Origin: Hymenopus coronatus
Taxonomy: Eukaryota; Arthropoda; Insecta; Mantodea; Hymenopodidae
Direction of reading: 5' to 3'
Length of the DNA stretch: 64,000 bases
NCBI GenBank assembly: GCA_030762935.1
Contig: CM060895.1
Coordinates: 32,230,501 to 32,294,500 of the forward strand
Shown here: positions 56,154 through 64,000 of the stretch, one piece after another
Numbering within the stretch: the first letter of the stretch is position 1
How the letters are laid out: the number at the start of each line of letters is the position of its first letter
Notes under the pieces: generated by a model
The model's database searches: none
The model's input: the letters and a program-made list of their open reading frames with translations, nothing else
Told to the model about the DNA's origin: nothing
Made by a program: the position numbers and the translations under genes

Positions 56154-56978
56154 TCAGATGTGTTCCATTCACATGACTTTCTCTACATCTCTGCAACAAA
56201 TTATTCTATTCACTTCATCTAATTGAGAAAAAATTAGCAGATATAGTCTTATTACTTGCTTCCCTGTTAGTAGAAGCGAAATAAGAGAGTACCATGAGTT
56301 AAAGTGATAGTCAAAAGCTGGTTGCTATGTGTCTGAAGTTTCTTTGTTTGTATGGACAAAAGTTGACACATTCATGTATGAGAAAAGTATGCTTTTCAAA
56401 GCTGAAACCAAAAACAAGGACTATCTCAGAAACGATCATTTCCACGAAAAAAATTATGTAACATAAATTGTGTGTTTTAACGTGCTCTACGTTGTCTGTG
56501 TTTTAAGTTTTCGTCCATGTCTTACGGTTTAGCAGCTATGCAAAATTCCGTAAACTTCATCCAGAATAAAATAGTCTTCAGAGGCTATTCCTAGAAAATT
56601 GAAGATTTATATTTTGTTTGTCAGGTAAATATCTTTAATGTACGATATTTTAATCAAAATTGTTAGAGCTATTTTTAAGAAAATCAAAATTCTCAACATA
56701 TTTTCCATGTAAAGAGTAGTTTGGGGTGGGGGATGTTTTTTTTTTTTTTTTTTAAATCTTCGTGTCGCATCCTTGGAAGATACCAAACTTAAATACCAAG
56801 TTTGGTATTTAACGGTCTTTTTGTTTATTAGCCATGCTGCCCATAGATACACACACACACACATAGACAGACAGACACACACGGATATGTTTCTAGAAAT
56901 GCTTTTGTTGAATTCAGGTGAAATCTCGGTATCGAATTTTTGGGGGCAAATGTACATAGTATGTATAGAGAAAGTAAA
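56154..56978 (+). repeat. H-family copy H48
   Basis: Starts TCAGATGTGTTCC, G-rich block at 56724-56732 followed by a T-run, CA-rich segment at 56849-56883, shortened palindrome, end TAGAGAAAGTAA. Confidence 0.9.
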
Positions 56979-56999
56979 AATGTAGTGTGAGTACAATAC

Positions 57000-57066
57000 A
57001 CTATTGTTAGAAGAATTGTTTGTGGAGGGGTGAATATAGAATGTCATGTGATTGCAACCTATCAGA
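57000..57066 (-). repeat. H-family copy H49, 5' end fragment
   Basis: Reverse 5' end (TCTGATAGGTTGCAATCACATG on minus has the family pattern), directly after H48. Confidence 0.6.
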
Positions 57067-57449
57067 CTCTTTAATATTTTTATAATGCATATATTCTTTT
57101 TTATTTTATTTCATGTTTATATATAATAATTTAAATTATTTAGTTTTTTCTTTATTATATATAAATGATTTTATGAATTTGTATTTATATAATAGAATAA
57201 TTATAGCATTTTTGGTTAAAATACCTATATATTTAGTACATTTATAATTACCTTTTAACTTCGCATCCGGTGAACTAATTTGTTATTTAATGATTCTGAA
57301 ATGCATTTTGATGTGTACTTCCAGATGGAGAAACTTGATTTGCATAGAGTAACTGTTTTAATATTTTTAATACAGTAATATTACAAGCTTTGTCAGGACG
57401 ATTGTGTAATAAGATACACGAAAGACAAAACATGACTGCAAGGTTATGT
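57067..57449. other. Very AT-rich stretch
   Basis: Low-complexity AT sequence at 57070-57260. No gene. Confidence 0.35.
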
Positions 57450-57630
57450 ATAAAAAAATACCTCGGTGTTTGTTAACCACAGTGGCCTTCAGGCGTAACC
57501 TAATTAATTGGGGAGAGAGAATGACATACACAGAACACGAAACATCCATACCTATCCCGGGATTCGAACCCGAGACCCTTTCGCGGCAGAAGGTTAACGC
57601 GTTACGCACTAACGACACGGCTACCTAGGT
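57450..57630 (-). mobile_element. SINE-I (tRNA-like head)
   Basis: On minus: GGTAGCCGTGTCGTTAGTGCG (box A) and GGGTTCGAATCCCGGGATAG (intact box B and T-arm-like stem), then a body with CATTCTCTCTCCCC. One copy only; a tRNA pseudogene is the alternative. Confidence 0.6.
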
Positions 57631-58328
57631 TGATTTAGAATAACATGGGTTCTCCCAGCGTCACACTTGAAATAATCACCAGAAATCGCCATATGCATTT
57701 AGAACACTCTTCCTTGTTACAGTTACGTACACATCTTCGTCCGTTATTTTTTTCTTCTAATTATGATTACGTACTCAACAGATTATCTCATAGAATAACT
57801 TACATTACTCTTAATAATACACTTTGTTTAAAACATTTTACTGGCGGGCTTTGAATCATGAAGATGAACATAAACTCTCATTTGTAAGCTTAGGTTAGTA
57901 GTGACAAAACGGCCGATAGCTAGAGAACCGTTCAACGATCACCGTTATATTTAATTGACAACACAGTGACTTTAACACAATAAAATTATCATAAACATCA
58001 GAATGAGAATGCGATATAAGGGAAGAGAGGGATGAAATGAGGAACTAATGGGTTGCCGTTAAATTGAGCTTTAAACTTAATGACGTTTTAAAAATATGTT
58101 TAAATTAATCTGCGAAAGTAAAATTTTGAACCAAATGATGTAAAAGAAATTGATCACTTGGTGATAAAATAAATAATTAACTTTTATATTGTCTGTCCAG
58201 AAATGATTTAAAGAAATGCATAGATGTAATATACCTGATGTGTAAAATACAATAACGTGCACATTCACTTAAACATCCTGCCAGTATGATGAGAAGATTA
58301 CGCAATAATTAAAAAAACAAATAAAAAA
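57631..58328. other. Unassigned stretch
   Basis: AT-rich, short frames without motifs. No gene. Confidence 0.35.
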
Positions 58329-59159
58329 TGTTGTGTTCCATTCACACGACTTTCTCTACATATCTTCAACAAATTATGTTGAAAAGCTTATGCTTTTTTA
58401 CTTCATGCTAATCGAGAAAAAAATAACAGAAATAGTCTTATTACTTGCTTCCATGAAAGTAAAATGGAAATAAGGGAGTAGCATAGGCTAAAGTATTAGT
58501 CAAAAACTGGTTGCTATCTGACTGAAGTTCCTTTGTCTGTGTGGACAGGAGATTAGAAATTCCTGTATGAGAAAAACATGTTTTTTATAGCTGAAACTAA
58601 TAACAAGGAATATCTCAAAAGCAATCCACTCCATGAAAAAACTGCATATAGCACAAATTGTGTGTTTTAAGAGCTCTACATTTTTTGTTAAGTAAGTTTT
58701 TTTTTCTATCTCTTACGGTTTGCCAGTTATACAAAATTCCGTAAAATTCATCCAGAATAAAGTAGTCTTCAGAGGGTCTTCCCAGAAAATTCAAGATATA
58801 CATTTTATTTGTCAGGCAAATATCTTTAATCTACAATATTTTAATCAAAATCGTTAGAGCTATTTTTGAGAAAATCAAAATTTTCGAAAATGTTCCATGT
58901 AAAGGGTAGTTAGAGTGGAGGGATTTTCTTGAAAATCTTCGTGTCGCATTCTTGGAAGATACTGAACTTAAATACTAAGTTTGATATTTAACGGACTTTT
59001 CGTTTTTGAACTATGCTGTCCACAGACATACACACACGGACCTTTTTCCAAATGATTTTTTATGGATTCAGGAGGAGCCAAAACATGTATTTTTGGTGAA
59101 ATCTCATATCGAATTTTTGGGTGCAATACGCTATATGACAGTGCGTGTAGAGAAAGTAA
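58329..59159 (+). repeat. H-family copy H50
   Basis: Start TGTTGTGTTCC (eroded), interior near consensus, palindrome lost by deletion, end GTGTAGAGAAAGTAA. Confidence 0.88.
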
Positions 59160-59847
59160 TAAGTGTTACTTTAATAAGCCGTCAAGCTTTCTGATTGTTT
59201 TCTTACCCGTAAGGAGACTTAGAAGCTGCCAGCCTGGTATTTTGTATCTTCAATGTCTTCTTTCTTCCTTTTTAATGGTTTCAGCAAACACTGCATTAGA
59301 CTGTTTTGGTGTGACGCCGACCGCACGTTTAGATCACTTGTACCACCGTCACTGCCATGCGGTGTGGAGAGGTTAAGACCGTTATTTTCATCACTCACAA
59401 CGTCATTACCTGCTTATTAGCACTTTCTATCTTCTTGGTATATCTATTGCTATAACACTTTCCTTTAAAAGCTTCTTAACACACAACTACTACACAAATA
59501 AATACTTTCTTGAAGAAAACAGAATAATAATTGTGCTCTATGATGCTTGTTTACCAGAGAACAAGGAGACAAAAACAAAAGACGCTAGGTTTCAGTGTGA
59601 CCAATAGGGGCAACATTAAACTCTTTGCAATCGCACGGTACTGCCATAAATGTAGCTGCAGTGGCTTATGTATATTAGGGTTCTTAATACGATATATCAT
59701 ACACAGTATAGCAGGTGAATAAAAGACAGTAGCTGCGACAGATATTATACAACTTTAAAATACTTAAAATATGTCATTTCAATTTTTATGTAACCCATTT
59801 CTATACTACGTGTATGTACTATACTCAAAACAATTATTACAATGCAC
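59160..59847. other. Unassigned stretch
   Basis: Short frames (59062-59376 partly in H50, 59531-59722) without recognised domains. No gene. Confidence 0.35.
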
Positions 59848-59978
59848 TTTTACTTCTCTAGCACGTATGTACAATGTACATAGTAGGTAGAAAAGTAATG
59901 TATTCCACCCAAAAATTGGATACCGAAATTTAACAGCAAATACTTGTTTTAGGGTTCTTTGAATCTCAAAAAAAGTAC
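59848..59978 (-). repeat. H-family copy H51, 3' end fragment
   Basis: Reverse palindrome (TTCTCTAGCACGTATGTACAATG) through the GGATACCGAAATTTAAC and TTTTAGGG blocks, then cut by H52. Confidence 0.75.
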
Positions 59979-59984
59979 TTTTTT

Positions 59985-61375
59985 TCTTTTTTTAGTACGT
60001 ATATACAGTGTATACAGTAGGTACAGAAGGTATTGTAGTATTCCACCAAAAATTTGATACTGAGATTTCAACGAAAAACATGTTTTGAGGTCACCTGAAT
60101 CCAAACAAGTTTTTAGAAAAACGTCAGTGTGTGTCTATATATGCATGTATGCTTGTAAAAATAAATGAATATGGCATGTTATTTATGGACGCTCTTTAAT
60201 TACTGTGGTTCTCAGCATCCCATTCTATACTGGTCGTGAAAGACCACTTACTTTTGCTCAGAGGCCTCTCTATCAGGCTTGAGGTTGTATAATTGAGCAA
60301 AATTTTAATTGAGAACGACTGATCTCTAAAATTCTAGCGTATATGTGCGAAAAATGTTAAAGTGAATAACGCATAAGTGAGTTTCAACTGTAATTGCCTA
60401 TATTAAACTTCGAACCCTCATGCTATGTACATTTACTATATTTCTCTACTCAGTCACATCATCAGCATATTTATGTTAACGTCATATAAAATAAATGTAA
60501 ATGGCGTGTTATTTATGGACGCTCTTTAACTACTGTGGCTAAATTGGGCGTGAAAGACCGCTTTAATTTGCTCAGAGGCCTCTCTACCGGGTTTGAGGTT
60601 ATTTTACGTGCCGTAAATCTAAGACACGGGACCAACGGCTTTACTTCCCTTTCGATGGAAGCCATGCTAAGGATTTTTACACCCGAAAAAATCCATCGTC
60701 CTCCGCCGGATTTGAACCCGAGACCTTGGATAAATGAAGTCTGCATGGTAGCTATCACACCACGGAGGTTGACATGTAAGCTTGTGCACAGCATAATTCA
60801 AAAACGAAAAGTCCGTTACATACCAAAGTTGGTATATAGGTTTAATATCTTCCGAATATGTGACACGAAGATTTTCAGAATAATCACCCACCACAAACCA
60901 CCCTTTACAAGGGAAGATTTTCGAAAATATTGATTTTCTAAAATAATGACTTGAACGATTTTAATTAAAATGTCGTATATTATAGATATTTACATGACAA
61001 ATAAAATGTGCGTCTGGAATTTCCTAGGAATAGCCTCTGAAGCCCTCTTCAATCTGGATAATTTTTGTATAATTTGTACACCGTAAGAGACACCGAAAAG
61101 TTACTACACAAACATGTTTAGATCTCGTTAAATTACACAATTTATGATCCACACATTCTTTTGTACAGTAAACCGTTTCCAATATATTCTTTGTTATTGG
61201 TTTCATTTTTAAACTTTTTAAAATTGTCTCAAACTAGCACTCATTTGTCATTTCATGTCTGTTTTTTTTACTACTTGCCATGCAAATAGAAAGGAATTTC
61301 AATGAAAATTGCTTAGCAACCATCTTTTAAAAGATTTGACTATCGCTTTAGTCTGGTGCATTCCTTATTTGCTTC
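59985..61375 (-). repeat. H-family copy H52, split by a SINE-A composite
   Basis: Reverse copy: palindrome 59995-60035 to the microsatellite (60120-60156), then the SINE-A composite, resuming at 60786 (GCACAGCATAATTC) to the 5' interior at 61375 where SINE-E begins. The 5' terminus is missing. Confidence 0.85.
60157..60771 (-). mobile_element. Composite SINE-A insertion
   Basis: Three parts: a 3'-end SINE-A piece (60157-60288), 196 bp of other sequence (60289-60484), and a full SINE-A (60485-60768, head CCTCCGTGGTGTGATAGCTAC on minus). One pair of 14-bp duplications (60143-60156 and 60772-60785, 12 of 14 identical) flanks the whole block. Confidence 0.82.
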
Positions 61376-61376
61376 T

Positions 61377-62066
61377 GCCTCAGTGGCAGAGTAACCGGCT
61401 AGAGATCGAGAGGTCCGTGGTTCAAATCCCGGCTATGGCATTGACTTTTTCAGTCTGACTCTACCTATCCAACTGCTGTCCCGGCCGCGCCGTGGCCGAG
61501 TGGTTAGACCATTCACCTCTCACCTAGATGGCCCGGGTTCGATCCCAAACGATCGCATGTGAGATTTGCGCTGCACAAAGCGGCACAGGGGCGGGTTTTC
61601 TCCGGTTTCCCCCACCATCGCATTCCACCGGTGCTCCATCTTCATTCCATGTATCATCAGTGCCATCGCCTGCAGTGCCTTGGTAGTAAAGGAAGGCGTT
61701 GAACACTATCAAGAAAAAAAAAAAGAATCCCGTGCTACACACGGCTTGTGTAAAAGTACAATTAATCCAATATCAATTGACCATAATAGTTGGCTATACT
61801 ATGAATCCTGGGACTAAGTCGCTATTGGAGTTGTCATCTCAAAATAATGTGAGAACACCTTGTGGTTTACCGGGAAACATGCAAGTCAGTTGAGAAATTC
61901 AATGCTATGCCGGCATGTTGCCATGGTAGCTCAGTGGCAGAGCAACCGGGTAGAGATCGGGAGATCCGTTGTTCAAATCCCGGCTATGGCATTGAATTTT
62001 TCAGTCTGATCCTACCTATCCAACTCCTGTCCTACACAAGGTTTATGTGGGGAACAAATTAATCCA
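61377..62066 (+). mobile_element. SINE-E, two tandem units split by SINE-B
   Basis: tRNA-like units at about 61377-61440 (head shortened) and 61918-61990 (complete cloverleaf-like ends GCCATGG and CTATGGC). The linker between them is interrupted by SINE-B. Subtracting SINE-B gives a period of about 311-317 bp, close to the 318 bp at 48562. Each unit is followed by ATTTTTCAGTCTGA and TACCTATCCAACT. Confidence 0.86.
61493..61726 (+). mobile_element. SINE-B, full length, inside SINE-E
   Basis: GGCCGCGCCGTGGCCGAGTGG head, GGGTTCGATCCC box B, body and GTTGAACACTATC tail with an A-run (61713-61724). Confidence 0.92.
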
Positions 62067-62068
62067 AA

Positions 62069-62128
62069 GTCTGATGTGTCGCATTCACATGACTTCTCTA
62101 CTCACTCTTCTACAAACTAAGGTATAAG
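62069..62128 (+). repeat. H-family copy H53, 5' end only
   Basis: TCTGATGTGTCGCATTCACATGA-type start with GACTTCTCTA, about 60 bases, cut by H54. Inserted in the SINE-E tail. Confidence 0.8.
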
Positions 62129-62964
62129 AGCTTACTCTTTCTCTACATAGTGCATGGCACATAGGTAGAGAAGGTATTTTACTCCAAACAAATATTAAAT
62201 ACCGAGATTTCAACGGAAAAACGCCATTTAGGGTCCCCTGTATCTAAAAAAAATTGGATAAAAGTCCATGTGTGTGCGTAAACACGTTAACTAAATAACA
62301 AAAAGTAGAAAAAATAAAAAACTTGGTAGTGTTTTTCAATGATACGACACAAATATTTTGAGAAAAAAGCCACATCAATCTACAGTTACATGAAAAAAAA
62401 TGAAAATTTGTGAATTATTAAAAATGTTTCTACAATTTTGATTAAATACCGTGATTTAAATATGTTTACCTGATAAATAAAATCTATATTTGAATTTTCT
62501 GGGAATAGCCTCTGAAGACCTCTTTATTCTGGAAGAATATTCCTGAAGTTTGCATAACTGGTAAATTGTAAAAGATAGACAAACTTAATCCACCAAAAAG
62601 GTAGATTTCGTTAAAGCACATAATTTATTTCATATACATTTATTCGTGGAGTTTATATTATTAAGATAATCCTTGTTATTGCCTTCAGTTTTAAAATACT
62701 TAAAACTTTTCACTAACAGGAACTTGTCACAATCTGGCAATTAAAGAAACGGATTTCAACCACATGGCAACTAGGCTTTAAAATATTTGACTATCGCCTT
62801 AGCCTAATGTACTCTCTTATTTCTCTTCTACTTACAAGAAACTAACAAGACGATTTTTGCTAATGCTTATTTTGATTATTATGAAGTAAATATAAGAATA
62901 AGCTTTTTATCAATGCTTTGTTACTCCGGTTTAGAGAAAGTTATCTGAATGGAACACAACAGAT
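62127..62964 (-). repeat. H-family copy H54, full length
   Basis: Reverse copy. Palindrome at 62133-62175, GT-rich remnant near 62268, 5' end (CTGTTGTGTTCC on minus) at 62964. More diverged than most. Confidence 0.88.
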
Positions 62965-63109
62965 GTTCTTTTTTCTATTCACTCATTTCTCTTTGAGATA
63001 AAAACTATCATTATGGGATATACAGCAATTGGGATACTTCGCACACTAGTTCAACATTTGATTTGCACTCAAAACATATTTAACTGCCAAAATATATTAT
63101 ATTCAGTAA
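62965..63109. other. AT-rich spacer
   Basis: No recognised feature. Confidence 0.3.
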
Positions 63110-63325
63110 TAAGCAAATCTAATGTAATCAGTTTCGACCTGACAGTAAAATACAGTTGGTTCTTATTAATTGTAAAATTTCAGTGAAAATGCATTGTAGT
63201 CAGTTTTGACCCCACAGTAAAATATATTTTGTTTTTCTTTATTTTAAAATTAAGTCAGAAGTAAGTTCATTTTAACCAGTTTCGACCTGATAGTAAAATA
63301 CATTTGGTTCTCATTTGTACTGCAA
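63110..63325 (+). repeat. Minisatellite, three units of about 72-76 bp
   Basis: The motif CAGTTTCGACCTGACAGTAA recurs at 63129, 63201 (diverged) and 63277, each followed by AAATA and a GTT-rich stretch. Confidence 0.8.
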
Positions 63326-63337
63326 GGTTATGCCAGA

Positions 63338-63992
63338 TATGGAAAGCTTTTCGAAAATGTATAATTTTCTCAAAAATGGCTGTAACTATTTTTATTATAA
63401 ATCTTTGCAATTTAAGATAATTACATGGCAAATAAAATGTATATGTTGAATTTTCTGCGAATAGCCTCTAAAGACCTCTTTATTCTGGATGATTTTATTG
63501 AATTTTGCATAACTAGTAAACCGTAAGAGATAGACAAAAACTTACTATACAAAAAATGTAGATAAAATTCAACCTTATTAGGGCCCTTACGAAGAGGAAT
63601 TAAAAAATGTCACCCCAACCATCACAAAATAATTAAAATTAAACCTCGATAAAACACACAATTTATATCATATACATTTTTTCGTGGAGTTGGCTGTTTT
63701 CGAGATATTCCTTGTTATTGATTTCAGTTTCAAAATACTTGATCTTTTCTATTACGGGAACTTATCAACGCTTGGCCACGTAAAGAAACGGATTTCAATC
63801 CCATAGCAACCAATTTTAATACATTAGACTGTCAGTTTAGTCTTGTGCAATCCCTTATTTCCCCACTACTTATAAAGGAACTAAGAAACAAGGCCGTTTC
63901 AGCTAATGTTTTAGTATTAAATACAATATACGAATTAACAAAAAATTGTTACAGAGATGTAGAGAAAGTCATATGAATGCAGCATATCAGAA
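63338..63992 (-). repeat. H-family copy H55, 3' truncated
   Basis: Reverse copy from the TTTTCGAAAATG block to the 5' end (TCTGATATGCTGC on minus). An insert of about 80 bases (63566-63646) interrupts the AAATGTAGAT interior. Confidence 0.85.
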
Positions 63993-64000
63993 TTTTTCTA

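Noticed and set aside
57541..57630. tRNA gene on minus
   Set aside because: Box B is excellent but the arms do not form a full cloverleaf and SINE-like sequence follows. Kept as SINE-I with moderate confidence.
61918..61990. Possible functional tRNA gene
   Set aside because: Acceptor, D and T arms can pair, but the anticodon stem is poor and the same flanks occur at 48562 and 54935, so it is the head of SINE-E.
1..64000. CRISPR array or satellite array suggested by many similar repeats
   Set aside because: The repeats are dispersed, on both strands, 0.2-0.9 kb, and nested; there is no regular short repeat-spacer spacing.

Overview
This window looks like intergenic, transposon-saturated DNA from an invertebrate nuclear genome, most likely an arthropod. 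The evidence is AT-rich sequence with many microsatellites, about ten tRNA-derived SINE families with internal Pol III boxes, DD34D mariner elements, a non-LTR retrotransposon 3' end, a hAT relic, and a nuclear insertion of mitochondrial nad5 that only reads with the invertebrate mitochondrial code (TGA = Trp, AGA in a Ser position). I cannot name the species. I found no intact host protein-coding gene, rRNA gene, convincing functional tRNA gene or CRISPR array. Nearly all open frames are chance frames inside repeats.

The dominant component is one family of short non-coding repeats, called the H family here: full length about 0.75-0.9 kb, about 55 copies or fragments on both strands, roughly half of the window. 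Each copy starts TCTGATGTG after an A-run, has a small hairpin, then ACTTTCTCTA about 22 bases in. It carries a G-rich block and a CA-rich microsatellite towards the 3' end and finishes in a roughly 40-bp palindrome ending TAGAGAAAGTAA. The inverted match between the 5' subterminal and 3' terminal motifs, the 3' hairpin, the microsatellite, the A/T-tract targets and the lack of clear target duplications fit a non-autonomous Helentron-type (HINE/DINE-1-like) element. That classification is inference; no Rep/helicase gene is present here.

Layout. 1-10 kb: H copies, SINE-B and SINE-J, a hAT transposase relic (4950-5515, minus), and a 1316-bp mariner (7876-9191) inserted in an H copy with a TA duplication. 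9.6-20 kb: a fold-back element (9674-9844), H copies, an R2-like endonuclease relic (14402-14640), an H copy nested in an opposite H copy (16745-17827), and a nad5 NUMT (about 18040-18430). 20-32 kb: H copies broken by SINEs and by an internally deleted mariner. 32.7-34.3 kb: a three-level nest (SINE-D split by a LINE 3' end, itself split by an H copy). 36-42 kb: several SINEs plus two further mariner relics. 42-52 kb: nested H copies, a perfect 42-bp inverted-repeat fold-back whose loop can be drawn as a small hammerhead ribozyme (44317-44456), and tandem tRNA-like SINE-E units. 52-64 kb: H copies, a young SINE-D with a 38-A tail, a composite SINE-A insertion with outer target duplications, a second SINE-E tandem pair, and a minisatellite.

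The elements record a relative history: H copies have inserted into each other and into the LINE, and SINEs and mariners have inserted into H copies. Nothing here forms a host pathway.
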